Below, piece after piece: positions 1-8,703 of a stretch of DNA of 64,000 bases. Source of the DNA: Bacteroidota bacterium (lineage in GTDB: Bacteria > Bacteroidota > Ignavibacteria > Kryptoniales > JAKASW01); assembly GCA_021789975.1 (NCBI GenBank), contig JAJYIT010000016.1:1-64000 (forward strand), written 5' to 3'. Each line of letters opens with the position of its first letter. The first letter of the stretch is position 1. The notes below the pieces were generated by a model. It was not told the DNA's origin and did not search any database. It saw only the letters and a list, made by a program, of their open reading frames with translations. A program made the translations under genes and the position numbers.

Positions 1-705
1 TATGGTGAAAGTATGTCATCCGTCTCGATGGACACGAGCTTCGTCCATAGATACAGCCAGCTTTTTTTTCCTCTACCCTTACAGTTGGGAGATGTCTTTA
101 CGGCTATAGTCGATACTACTTCCGTTCCGTTTCTAGGAGGAGGAAACATAATCACAGCCCAGACTGTAGCAACGATAGACGCTTATGGCACATTGAATCT
201 CCCAAAGGGTTCATTTGGAGCACTGAGAGAAACGGCAGTGACAACCACAAAAAAATACTATGCTGGAGTTTTGACCGATAGCTCCACAGCCTATTCGATC
301 TCATGGTACACCAAGGAAGGATATGAGTTGACGGTAAGTGTCGATTCAGGTTCATCGGGGACGGTGATGGTGCATTCGCTGGGATTGCACTACCCTGGTA
401 AGACTCCGGCAACTTTGATCGAAACGTCTCTCGGCCAGCCGCAAAATTTCACGCTTGCACAGAACTATCCGAACCCGTTCAATCCGACAACAGAAATCAG
501 CTATCAGCTTTCAGCGGTCAGCAATGTCAGCTTGAAGGTTTACGACGTTCTCGGCAGAGAAGTGGCGACTCTGGTGAATGAAAAACAGAATGCCGGGAGT
601 TATTCGGTCACGTTTGACGGGAGCAGGTTGGCGAGCGGAGTCTATTTCTACCGGCTCGTTGCCGGAAGTTTCGTGAGAGTCAAGAACTTAGTTCTCCTCA
701 AATAG
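1..705 (+). CDS. T9SS-sorted secreted protein, C-terminal part (5' end outside window)
   Basis: The frame is open from base 1, so the gene starts upstream; the ATG at 13 is probably internal. The visible 234 residues hold an unidentified beta-rich passenger part followed, from about base 461, by a type A type IX secretion sorting domain: YPNPFNPTTEI, then VYDVLGREVATLV, then GVYFYRLVAG and a basic tail ending in LLK. This domain directs export across the outer membrane by T9SS, with cleavage and surface attachment or release (family knowledge). It is the first of seven adjacent + strand genes with almost the same C-terminal domain. The passenger function is not recognisable. Confidence 0.8.
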   Translation, partial: YGESMSSVSMDTSFVHRYSQLFFPLPLQLGDVFTAIVDTTSVPFLGGGNIITAQTVATIDAYGTLNLPKGSFGALRETAVTTTKKYYAGVLTDSSTAYSISWYTKEGYELTVSVDSGSSGTVMVHSLGLHYPGKTPATLIETSLGQPQNFTLAQNYPNPFNPTTEISYQLSAVSNVSLKVYDVLGREVATLVNEKQNAGSYSVTFDGSRLASGVYFYRLVAGSFVRVKNLVLLK

Positions 706-814
706 GAAGAATTGAATACGCTGGTTGAATGCCCCAGGAGTGGGACATCTCGAATTACCGAGTTGATGGAACAGAAAACGACAAATATGAACAACCCGAA
801 GGAGGGAAAACAAT

Positions 815-1336
815 ATTAACATTATTTCAAATTCCTATAAATCGTTTCTGGTGCTCCCGGCTCTCACATCTTTTTGTATGGCTCAGTCGAATGTGTGGGT
901 GGACGATATCGCCGTAACCGACACGAGCGTCAGAGGGAATCCTGTCGCAGTCGGTGAAGTGGCAATCGATGCGCCGAGTTCAGTGACCGTCGTCGTCAAC
1001 TTTGATGGCCAATGTATCCCAAGCTTTGGTGATCTGATCGTGCTCGCCGCGAGCGACAATAGAAACTGGGCAGCCAACGACGGGAACGTTGCTGTTGAAG
1101 CAGAAGTGAACATCAATTCGAACGACTGCTTCTCGCATACCCGTGCTTACCAGGTTAACTCCGGACCGGATACGTTTTATGCGGTGGCTCAGAATTATGT
1201 AAACACTTCAGGGTCGGGTATGGCATCTATATATGGCAGTTTGACGGTGGAGTTCTTCCCTGGTCAGAACGACACCGACACGGTACAGCAACAAGGAATT
1301 CTAGCGGGGGCGTCAATCTTCGAGGCAACCCCGTGA
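815..1336 (+). CDS. 5' half of a frameshifted T9SS cargo protein with a duplicated unknown domain
   Basis: The frame is open from 791 but has no ATG, GTG or TTG before 851. A good Shine-Dalgarno site (GGAGG, 801-805) lies nine bases before an ATT at 815. Starting there gives a plausible signal peptide, MNIISNSYKSFLVLPALTSF followed by CMAQ; the GTG at 851 would cut it away. The mature part has one copy of a domain of about 120 residues with DLIVLAASDNRNW and DGNVAVEA, ending near EFFPG. The frame then stops at 1336, while the second copy and the sorting domain continue in another frame. This is probably one gene with a one-base loss near the G5 run at 1306-1310. Domain function is unknown. 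Confidence 0.6.
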   Translation: MNIISNSYKSFLVLPALTSFCMAQSNVWVDDIAVTDTSVRGNPVAVGEVAIDAPSSVTVVVNFDGQCIPSFGDLIVLAASDNRNWAANDGNVAVEAEVNINSNDCFSHTRAYQVNSGPDTFYAVAQNYVNTSGSGMASIYGSLTVEFFPGQNDTDTVQQQGILAGASIFEATP

Positions 1337-1953
1337 CACTAGGCCACAATGTCATCGATGCACCTGTTCCCGGTCGAGTGGTGGTACGCTTTGACGGAGA
1401 ATGTTATTCCGGTGTTGTCGATCTGATCGTATTAGCCGCGAGCAACAACCATGAATGGGGATTAAACGACGGTAACGTGGGTGTGGAAGCGGTAAACTCC
1501 AATTACAACATCTCGACTTTCTCTCACACGCGAGTCTACAATGTGGTCACAGGCGTCGACAGCTTCTTTGCAGCTGGGCAGAACTTCGTGAACACTTTTG
1601 GCACCGGCATCGCTTCGGTCTACGGGACCCTCATCGTCGAATATTATCCCAGTAGCGTGACGGCAGTTACCGAAACTCGTCTGGCTCCTGCAAACTTCAG
1701 GTTGGATCAGATTTATCCAAATCCATTCAACCCGACTACAGAAATCAGATATCAGATATCGGAAATCAGCAACGTCAGTCTGAAGGTTTACGACATACTC
1801 GGCCGGGAAGTGGCGACACTGGTAAATGGCAAAGACACTGCCGGTAGATGCTCGGTCAAATTCGACGGAAGTCGATTGGCAAGCGGGGTTTGCTTCTATC
1901 GACTTATCGCCGGTAGCTTTGGGAACATAAAGAATATGGTCGTGCTCAAATGA
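1333..1953 (+). CDS. 3' half of the frameshifted T9SS cargo protein (second domain copy plus sorting domain)
   Basis: It overlaps the preceding frame by GTGA. The residues before the GTG in this frame (VNLRGNP) already match the start of the first domain copy (VRGNP), so the homology begins upstream of the apparent start codon. This supports a frameshift rather than an independent gene. It also lacks a signal peptide. It carries the second copy of the domain (DLIVLAASNNHEW, DGNVGVEA, FVNTFGTGIASVYGTL), then a T9SS type A sorting domain (YPNPFNPTTEI, VYDILGREVATLV) ending at VVLK. It is probably read as one polypeptide with 815-1336 if the shift is a sequencing error; otherwise it is a pseudogene. 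Confidence 0.6.
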   Translation: MTLGHNVIDAPVPGRVVVRFDGECYSGVVDLIVLAASNNHEWGLNDGNVGVEAVNSNYNISTFSHTRVYNVVTGVDSFFAAGQNFVNTFGTGIASVYGTLIVEYYPSSVTAVTETRLAPANFRLDQIYPNPFNPTTEIRYQISEISNVSLKVYDILGREVATLVNGKDTAGRCSVKFDGSRLASGVCFYRLIAGSFGNIKNMVVLK

Positions 1954-1988
1954 CGTGCGACTGTGTTCATAAAAATGCAACTGGTATT

Positions 1989-3227
1989 ATGAAGACAACC
2001 ACTTTAGCTACGCTGGCGTTCTCAGTCATCTTGTCAACAGCCACCGGGGCTCATGCTCAATGGGTGCAAACCGGCAAGTTGAGCGCCGGTGATGTACTGT
2101 CGTTTGCCGCCTCTCCCGCCGAGATAGCGGACACGAATCTCTTTGCGGGAACTTCTGGCGGCGTGTTTCTTTCGACTAACGATGGCACAAGCTGGAGTGC
2201 AGTCAATACCGGGTTGCCAAACCTTGGGAGCATTTATTCCCTTGCCGTCTCGGGCAAGAACCTCTATGCTGGGATTTATGTTGGCGGCGTGTTTCTTTCG
2301 ACCGACGAAGGCCAAACCTGGAGTGAAATCAATGCCGGTTTGGGAAACAGTGGTGTCTTTTCTCTTGCCATCTCTGGCGCGGGTCTTTTTGCCGGGACTT
2401 ATGGCGGTGTCTATGTTATGATCAGCCACGATACAAGCTGGACTGCAGCCAATAACGGTCTGACAAACACTACCGTCTATTCTCTTGCCGTCCTGGATAC
2501 GGATCTCTTCGCCGGAACTTATGGCGGCGGTGTCTTTCGTTCGACAAACGGCGGGGCAAGCTGGACTTCAGTCAACGACGGTTTGATAAACAGTTCTGTC
2601 ATGTCTCTTGCTGTCATGGGCACAAATCTCTTTGCCGGAACTCATGGCGGCGGTGTCTTTCGCTCGACAAACGGCGGGAAAAACTGGACCCAAGTCAATA
2701 CCGGCTTGACAGACTCGGTAGTCTCCACTTTTGCAGTCTCGGGCACGAATCTCTTCGCCGGGACTTGGGGCGGTGGCGTCTTTCTTTCGACCGACAGCGG
2801 GACAAGTTGGACTGCAGTCAATAACGGTTTGCCATACAATAATGTCTATTCTCTTGCAGTCTCGGGCACAATTCTCTATGACGGGACCAGCGGTGGTGGT
2901 GTGTGGAAGAGACCGTTGTCAGAGATGATCACCGGAGTACACAGCTTGCCTCGCAATGCCCTTTCTAATTACCATCTTAGCCAAAACTATCCCAACCCAT
3001 TTAACCCGACCACGGTTATAAGCTATCAGCTTCCAGCGGTAAGCAATGTGACATTGAAAGTCTACGACATTCTCGGCAGAGAAGTGGCGACGCTTGTCCA
3101 CCAAAAGGAAGGGCCGGGCAATTACTCGGTCACCTTCGACGGAAGTCGGCTTGCGAGCGGAGTGTATTTCTATCGGTTGGTGGTAGGGAATTTGGTAAAA
3201 GTGAAAAACCTTGTTCTCATTAAATAA
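1989..3227 (+). CDS. T9SS-sorted YCF48/BNR-like beta-propeller protein
   Basis: I chose the ATG at 1989 over the in-frame ATG at 1950 because it opens directly into a signal peptide (MKTTTLATLAFSVILSTATG, AHA cleavage). The 412-residue protein has about seven units of roughly 42 residues. Each has the pattern NLFAGTxGGGVFxSTNxGxSW and xxVNxGL, typical of propeller blades in the sortilin/YCF48/BNR group. A sorting domain follows from about base 2985 (YPNPFNPTTVI, VYDILGREVATLV, GVYFYRLVVG). The protein is probably exported and surface attached or released; no catalytic residues are recognisable, so a binding or structural role is inferred. Confidence 0.8.
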   Translation: MKTTTLATLAFSVILSTATGAHAQWVQTGKLSAGDVLSFAASPAEIADTNLFAGTSGGVFLSTNDGTSWSAVNTGLPNLGSIYSLAVSGKNLYAGIYVGGVFLSTDEGQTWSEINAGLGNSGVFSLAISGAGLFAGTYGGVYVMISHDTSWTAANNGLTNTTVYSLAVLDTDLFAGTYGGGVFRSTNGGASWTSVNDGLINSSVMSLAVMGTNLFAGTHGGGVFRSTNGGKNWTQVNTGLTDSVVSTFAVSGTNLFAGTWGGGVFLSTDSGTSWTAVNNGLPYNNVYSLAVSGTILYDGTSGGGVWKRPLSEMITGVHSLPRNALSNYHLSQNYPNPFNPTTVISYQLPAVSNVTLKVYDILGREVATLVHQKEGPGNYSVTFDGSRLASGVYFYRLVVGNLVKVKNLVLIK

Positions 3228-3240
3228 TTGGAAGTGTGTC

Positions 3241-5472
3241 ATGAAGCGAATTACTCTTTTAATTGCAATAATCTTCGCGCTTAATTTCAAGATAACCGAG
3301 GCCCAGTGGGTACAGACAAATGGTCCCTATGGTGGTACGGTCCTGTGTTTTAGAACGATGGCCAACAGTTCAGGCGGCACAAATATATATGCCGGTACAC
3401 AGGAAGGCCTTTATGACCTATCGGGGAGCGGGTCAGGTTGGGTCCCGATAGGTAATATTCCAAAGGGGTCTTACGTATACGGTCTCGCTGTCAGCGTGTC
3501 GAATCTTTTTGCCGCGACTTCGAGTGGCGTTTACCTGTCCACTGACGAAGGAGTTACATGGCAGCTTGTGGATTTCGGATTGCCATATGCAGGGGCTACT
3601 GCCATCGCCGCTGAAGGTTCATATCTATTTGTCTCCCAGGGAACACAAGGTGTTTATATCTCAAGCAGCAATGGCTCGGTCTGGACCCAGGCGGATTCGG
3701 GTTTGATAAACTTGGGTGACAAAATTGTGAGGTGTTTCGCAGTCAGCGGCAACAACGTATATGCGGGCACAGACAACGGCGTATTTGTGTCCACCAACAA
3801 CGGAACAAGCTGGGAAGAGGGTACGGGACTAACGATAACTGAAGGCGGTGATGTCACGTCGCTTGCGGTAAGCGGGTCGAATATTTTTGCCGGAACTAGC
3901 TTCAACGGAGTCTTCCTATCAACTGACAACGGGACGAGCTGGTCGCCGGTCAACGCCGGGTTGCCAAGCACCGGTATTCTTGCCTTGCTTGCCGTTCAAA
4001 ACGGCTCAAATGGAACCAAATTATTCGCTGCCACAGACGCAGGTCTTTCTCTTTCAACTAATAACGGCTCGACGTGGAGTCGCTTTGGGAAAGGATTTCC
4101 TATAACGTCGGCCCAAACGATGGAAACCGTGCCAAACGGCATTGGAGGAATTACCATCTATGCCGGTACACAAAATATGGGTGTCTTCACTTCTACCGAT
4201 ACCGGCGCGACGTGGCAGGACGCGAGTGAGGGATTTGGCCTGAGTTACATCGGATCAATTGAAGCGATTCCAACCATATCCGGGGGTAGTCAACTGATTT
4301 GTGCCACCGGTGGGCAAGGCGCGTTCACTTCTTCGGACCAGGGGGCCAGCTGGGTGCCCGTTGCAGGATTGCCGGATCCTTATGTCACTTCATTTGCTAC
4401 CACGAAAGACGGATCAATGCCGCCCACTATATATGCTGGAACAGTTGGCCAGGGAGTCTACGCCTCAAATGACTATGGTTCCACCTGGACTATCGATACC
4501 GCAGGCTTCGGATATTCATTCCCTATCGGAAGCAATCTAAACGTTAACTCTCTTATTGCAGTCAAGTACGGAACAGGGTCGGAGGTGGTTTTCGCGGGGA
4601 CAAGTCCGGGGATCTATCGCTCCGTTAATGGTGGGAGCTGGACTGAAGACACTTCCGGTATGGAAGATGGGGCTTACGCGTTTTCATTTGGCGCCAGTCA
4701 AATTGGCAGCAACAAGACTGACATCTATGCCGGAATCAGTCGTGGTGTGTTTGTTTCAACCGATACTGGATCTTCGTGGAGCCCGGTCGATAGCGGATTA
4801 GTCAGTCCTGGCAACATTCGTCTGATCTATTCTCTGGCGACGTTGGTCGATGGAACCGGAGGTTTACACTTATTTGCAGGCGCAATAGACACCGGACTTT
4901 ATGAGTCCAGCACCGACGGACAGATTTGGAGCAAGGTCAGTTATTCACCACTGGCAGACAGTCAGGTTAACGCTATGGCGGAGAGCGGAACTAATATTTT
5001 CGTGGGAACCACAAGCCATCTATACTTATCGGCTGATTTTGGTCTTACCTGGACGACGGTTGATTCCGGCCTCCCGAGGATTCCCATCGAATGCCTGTAT
5101 GCGAACGGCACGGAGCTCTATGCTGGAACGGATGGCGACGGGGTCTGGCGCCGGCCGCTCTCTGAAATGATAACCGCAGTCAGCCAGAATCCGTTTGACA
5201 GCCACCCAAAATCCTTTTCGCTGGCTCAGAATTATCCGAACCCGTTCAATCCGACAACGGAAATCAGCTATCAACTTTCGGCAGTCAGCAATGTCACGTT
5301 GAAAGTTTACGATGTACTGGGCCGGGAAGTGGCGACGCTCGTGAATCAAAAGCAGAGCGCAGGAAAATACTCCGTCACATTCAATGGAAGTCGGCTCGCG
5401 AGCGGAGTGTATTTCTACAGACTCGCTGCCGGAAGCTTTGTGAGCGTGAAGAAGCTGATGTTGGTCAAATGA
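3241..5472 (+). CDS. Large T9SS-sorted YCF48/BNR-like beta-propeller protein
   Basis: The start is the ATG at 3241, giving the signal peptide MKRITLLIAIIFALNFKITE then AQW; the ATG at 3211 would overlap the previous gene and hide it. The 743-residue mature part has about fourteen blade-like units with GVFxSTDxGTSW-type motifs, often with a longer 'GTxIYAGT' turn. This suggests two or more propellers. It ends in a sorting domain (YPNPFNPTTEI, VYDVLGREVATLV, GVYFYRLAAG). The junction GDGVWRRPLSEMIT before the sorting domain recurs in both neighbouring propeller genes, marking a shared linker. It is a paralogue of 1989-3227 and 5712-6983. Confidence 0.8.
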   Translation: MKRITLLIAIIFALNFKITEAQWVQTNGPYGGTVLCFRTMANSSGGTNIYAGTQEGLYDLSGSGSGWVPIGNIPKGSYVYGLAVSVSNLFAATSSGVYLSTDEGVTWQLVDFGLPYAGATAIAAEGSYLFVSQGTQGVYISSSNGSVWTQADSGLINLGDKIVRCFAVSGNNVYAGTDNGVFVSTNNGTSWEEGTGLTITEGGDVTSLAVSGSNIFAGTSFNGVFLSTDNGTSWSPVNAGLPSTGILALLAVQNGSNGTKLFAATDAGLSLSTNNGSTWSRFGKGFPITSAQTMETVPNGIGGITIYAGTQNMGVFTSTDTGATWQDASEGFGLSYIGSIEAIPTISGGSQLICATGGQGAFTSSDQGASWVPVAGLPDPYVTSFATTKDGSMPPTIYAGTVGQGVYASNDYGSTWTIDTAGFGYSFPIGSNLNVNSLIAVKYGTGSEVVFAGTSPGIYRSVNGGSWTEDTSGMEDGAYAFSFGASQIGSNKTDIYAGISRGVFVSTDTGSSWSPVDSGLVSPGNIRLIYSLATLVDGTGGLHLFAGAIDTGLYESSTDGQIWSKVSYSPLADSQVNAMAESGTNIFVGTTSHLYLSADFGLTWTTVDSGLPRIPIECLYANGTELYAGTDGDGVWRRPLSEMITAVSQNPFDSHPKSFSLAQNYPNPFNPTTEISYQLSAVSNVTLKVYDVLGREVATLVNQKQSAGKYSVTFNGSRLASGVYFYRLAAGSFVSVKKLMLVK

Positions 5473-5494
5473 GAGGAATACCGATCCAGTTTAG

Positions 5495-5546
5495 AAGGAG
5501 GTTTGGAATGAGTGTACCAAAAAGAGCGAGTGGGTCATGGACTTGA
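5495..5546 (+). other. Consensus ribosome binding site followed by a 12-codon reading frame
   Basis: AAGGAGG at 5495-5501 sits seven bases before an ATG (5508) that opens a frame of only 12 codons, MSVPKRASGSWT, stopping at 5544-5546. The strength of the site is out of proportion to the tiny product. It could be the dead 5' end of a lost array member, a leader peptide for the downstream propeller gene at 5712, or chance. No homology is recognised. Confidence 0.3.
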
Positions 5547-5711
5547 GATGAATAGGCATAGTGTGAACAATAACCGGCGCCTCGAAATTGTATGGTTCGC
5601 AGGAACTTCGCACCATGGTGCACTTATCTGTATTCTATGGAGACGCGCCACCGCGGGGTTCGATCAGAAAGTGACTGGAACTGCTCATTTTTCAAATGCG
5701 AGGATTCGCAT

Positions 5712-6983
5712 ATGAAAAAGGCATTTCTATTTTTCACTTTCTGCTCATTCTTTTTGAGTCTTCTTTATCCGACGAGATCTGATGCTGGGTGGATACAGAC
5801 CAGTGTAAACATACGAATGGACACTTGTCTATGCCTTGCCGTCAACGGCACGAATATCTTCGCCGGAACTTACGGCGGCGGCGTCTTTCTTTCGACCGAT
5901 AACGGTATGAGCTGGACTGGAGTAAGTACCGGCTTGACGGACAGTCTTGTCAACACTCTTGCCGTCAGCCCCAACGGGGCAGGCGGCGCGAATATCTTTG
6001 CTGGTACCGAGGGTGGCGGCGTCTTTCTTTCGACTAACAATGGCACAAACTGGACCGCTGTGAATTCGGGCTTGACGAGCAGTCTTATCAGAGCCCTCTT
6101 CGTTAGCGGGACGAATCTCTATGCCGGAACTGAAGACGACGGCGCCTTTCTTTCGACTGACAACGGCACAAGCTGGACTGCCGTGGATTCTGGTCTGACG
6201 GTAAATTTAGTGGATGCTTTTGCTGTCAACGGGACGAATCTGTATGCCGGAACTGATGGCGGCGCCTTTCTTTCGACCCACAACGGCACAAGCTGGACTG
6301 ACGTGAGTTCTGGCTTGACCAATCTTAATGTCTATGCTTTTGCCTTTAGCGGGGCGAGTCTCTATGCCGGAACTCATGGAGGCGGAACCTTTCTTTCAAC
6401 TAACGACGGCACAAGCTGGACTAATCTGACTTATGATTTCAACGGTAATAATCCCAATGTCTATGCTTTTGCCGTTAGCGGCACGAACCTGCCTGCCGGA
6501 CAGGCAAGTCTCTTTGCCGCAACCTATGGAGGCGTCTTTCTTTCGACCAACAATGGCACAAGCTGGACCGCTGTGAGTTCTGGCCTTTCTGACGCTAGTG
6601 TCAACGCCCTTGCCTTAAGCGGCACGAACCTCTTTGTCGGAACTGAGGGCAGCGGCGTGTGGAAGCGGCCGCTATCGCAAATGGTTACCTCTGTCAATCA
6701 GGCACCCACTGGCTTGCCGGAGAAATTTGCACTTTATCAGAATTATCCGAACCCCTTCAACCCGACGACAGAGATCAGCTATCAGCTGTCGGCAGTCAGC
6801 AATGTGACTTTGAAAATCCACGACATACTCGGAAGAGAGGTGACCGCGCTCGTCAATGAAAAACAAGAACCGGGAAGTTATTCGATGACGTTTGATGGAA
6901 GTCGACTCGCAAGCGGACTCTACTTCTATAGACTTGTTGCAGGCAATTACTCGGCAACCAAGAGACTTGTTTTGATGAAATGA
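5712..6983 (+). CDS. T9SS-sorted YCF48/BNR-like beta-propeller protein
   Basis: The start is the ATG at 5712, which opens a clear signal peptide (MKKAFLFFTFCSFFLSLLYP then TRSDAGW); the frame runs open upstream to 5592 but that part is not signal-like. About seven blade units of about 40 residues (GTNLYAGTxGGGxFLSTxNGTSWTxV) are more uniform in DNA sequence than in the neighbouring paralogues. One unit has an in-frame insertion, PAGQASL, encoded by a small palindrome at 6490-6506. The linker GVWKRPLSQMVT leads into the sorting domain (YPNPFNPTTEI, IHDILGREVTALV, GLYFYRLVAG). Function beyond secretion is unknown. Confidence 0.8.
   Translation: MKKAFLFFTFCSFFLSLLYPTRSDAGWIQTSVNIRMDTCLCLAVNGTNIFAGTYGGGVFLSTDNGMSWTGVSTGLTDSLVNTLAVSPNGAGGANIFAGTEGGGVFLSTNNGTNWTAVNSGLTSSLIRALFVSGTNLYAGTEDDGAFLSTDNGTSWTAVDSGLTVNLVDAFAVNGTNLYAGTDGGAFLSTHNGTSWTDVSSGLTNLNVYAFAFSGASLYAGTHGGGTFLSTNDGTSWTNLTYDFNGNNPNVYAFAVSGTNLPAGQASLFAATYGGVFLSTNNGTSWTAVSSGLSDASVNALALSGTNLFVGTEGSGVWKRPLSQMVTSVNQAPTGLPEKFALYQNYPNPFNPTTEISYQLSAVSNVTLKIHDILGREVTALVNEKQEPGSYSMTFDGSRLASGLYFYRLVAGNYSATKRLVLMK
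5840..6660 (+). repeat. Tandem coding repeats of about 120 bp (propeller blades)
   Basis: Consecutive units encoding the pattern GTxxAGTxGGGxFLSTxNGTSWT share long nearly identical DNA stretches, such as TTTCTTTCGACxxACAA and CACAAGCTGGAC. Related but more diverged arrays occur at about 2130-2890 in the paralogue. These direct repeats could support unequal recombination and change blade number. Confidence 0.7.
6490..6506. repeat. Short palindromic insertion within a blade repeat
   Basis: TGCCTG-CCGGA-CAGGCA forms a 6-bp stem with a 5-base loop. The adjacent blade units lack these bases, and the reading frame is kept by a 21-bp addition encoding PAGQASL between GTNL and FAATYGG. This looks like a small mobile palindrome inserted into coding DNA. 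Confidence 0.5.
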
Positions 6984-7005
6984 ATTTTGAAAGGATAAAG
7001 AAGTC

Positions 7006-8682
7006 ATGGCTAAGATGGTACACATTTTCTTTGTATGCATGATGGTTGCCGCATTATCGGTGCCGCTGTTTGCCCAGTCATCGTTCCTGGATCCGACGTT
7101 CGGCATGGACGGGAGAGCTTTGGCGAACATTGCCGGTGGCGATAGCGATGGAGATGTTGGCAGTGCTATGGCAATTCAAATTGATGGAAAGATCGTAGTT
7201 GCGGGATCTTCGAGTGGTGGATCGTCATACAGCGCTTTCGCTGTCGCCCGCTTCAATCCTGACGGCAGTCTCGATGATGCTTTCGGAATCGGCGGCACTG
7301 CAAGGGCTTACATAGCCGGCAGCGATAGCGCAGATGACAAGGGATATGCTGTTGCGATTCAGCCTGACGGGAAAATTGTCGTCGCAGGCGAGTCGGAAGA
7401 CACTTCAAATAACGAGACGTTTCGTCGCTTTGCGCTTGCACGCTTTAACTCGAACGGAACACTCGACAACACATTCGGCACAGGTGGGACGGTGAGGGGT
7501 TCCGTTACGGGTGGAGGGAACACTGACGTAGGTAGAGCTATTGCTCTCCTTCCCGACGGCAAAATCATCGTTGCTGGTTACTCAATTCAAAATAATTCTT
7601 TTGGCTTAGGTCCTCCTGTTTTGGCGGTTGCCCGGTTTAACTCCAACGGCAGTATAGACAGGACGTTTGGCTCAGACGGCTCGATTCAGGTGCCTCAGTT
7701 TGTAACATCGTCGAGGTGTTCAATCGCAGTTCAGCCGGATGGGAAAATCGTTTGTGCAGGTACAGCGCTCGTCAATCAGAATGCCGTCCCGGTTGCCTTC
7801 TCAGTTGCAAGGCTCGACTCCAACGGGACAATCGACAACACGTTTGGGTCTTCAGGGATGGCTTACACATTCATCGCGGGTGGCGACAGCACTGTGGATA
7901 TGGGTTACTCCGTTGCTTTGGAGACTGACGGAAAAATTGTTGTTGCCGGTTTATCAGGTGGCACCATTCCTTCACCTACGGGAAACACTTCTATCGCCGT
8001 CGTCCGGTTTAATCCGGACGGGACGCCGGACAAAACTTTCGGAACAAATGGGACAGTGAGCTTTTCGCCGACCGGTCCGGACAGTACTTATGCGGCCGCT
8101 CATTCTGTCGCGATTCAATCGGATGGCAAGATTATTGTCGCAGGTCAAGCCGGATATTTCACTCCGGTGTCTTTTGCAGTTGTCCGATTCGATTCAGACG
8201 GCACAGTGGACCGAACCTTCGGCTCTGGAGGGATCGCATTAGCAGATTCCTTCACCGCTGAGGACGTGGAGGACGTGGCGAACGCTGTGGCAATACAATC
8301 CGATGGAAAGATCGTGGCGGCAGGAAATTCATCCGGTTACATTGTAGGCGGGGCCTTTGCAGTAGCGCGGTTTCTTCCATCAAACGCGACTGCAATAACA
8401 AAGGTCAATCCCGTACCGATGAGTTTTGCACTGTACCAGAATTATCCAAACCCGTTCAATCCGACGACAGAAATCAGATATCAGATCTCAGAAGTCATCA
8501 GAGTCAGTCTGAAGGTTTACGACATACTCGGAAGAGAGGTGACGACGCTTGTCAATGAGAAACAAAACCCGGGAAGTTATTCGGTGACCTTCGATGGTAG
8601 CCGGCTTGCCAGCGGGATCTACTTCTACCGGCTTGTCGCGGGCAGCTACTCAGCAACAAAGAAACTTGTTTTCATGAAATGA
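7006..8682 (+). CDS. T9SS-sorted delta-60 repeat protein
   Basis: The ATG at 7006 follows AAAGGATAAAGAAGTC and opens the signal peptide MAKMVHIFFVCMMVAALSVP then LFAQ. The 558-residue protein has about seven delta-60 repeats: DGKIVVAG followed by FAVARFNPDGSLDxxFGxGGT, each about 55-65 residues. These are probably propeller-like blades. It ends in a sorting domain (YPNPFNPTTEI, VYDILGREVTTLV, GIYFYRLVAG). It is a tandem duplicate of 8704-10386. Delta-60 proteins are secreted or surface proteins of unknown detailed role in several phyla. Confidence 0.85.
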   Translation: MAKMVHIFFVCMMVAALSVPLFAQSSFLDPTFGMDGRALANIAGGDSDGDVGSAMAIQIDGKIVVAGSSSGGSSYSAFAVARFNPDGSLDDAFGIGGTARAYIAGSDSADDKGYAVAIQPDGKIVVAGESEDTSNNETFRRFALARFNSNGTLDNTFGTGGTVRGSVTGGGNTDVGRAIALLPDGKIIVAGYSIQNNSFGLGPPVLAVARFNSNGSIDRTFGSDGSIQVPQFVTSSRCSIAVQPDGKIVCAGTALVNQNAVPVAFSVARLDSNGTIDNTFGSSGMAYTFIAGGDSTVDMGYSVALETDGKIVVAGLSGGTIPSPTGNTSIAVVRFNPDGTPDKTFGTNGTVSFSPTGPDSTYAAAHSVAIQSDGKIIVAGQAGYFTPVSFAVVRFDSDGTVDRTFGSGGIALADSFTAEDVEDVANAVAIQSDGKIVAAGNSSGYIVGGAFAVARFLPSNATAITKVNPVPMSFALYQNYPNPFNPTTEIRYQISEVIRVSLKVYDILGREVTTLVNEKQNPGSYSVTFDGSRLASGIYFYRLVAGSYSATKKLVFMK

Positions 8683-8703
8683 ATTTAAAAGGATAAAGAC
8701 GTC

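Noticed and set aside
1333-1336. GTGA overlap as a translational coupling of two genes
   Set aside because: The conserved domain of the second frame begins before the GTG and it lacks a signal peptide, so a frameshift explains it better.
5840-6660. Regular DNA repeats of about 120 bp resembling an array
   Set aside because: The units are continuous coding repeats for propeller blades with no spacer/repeat structure of CRISPR size and no cas genes.
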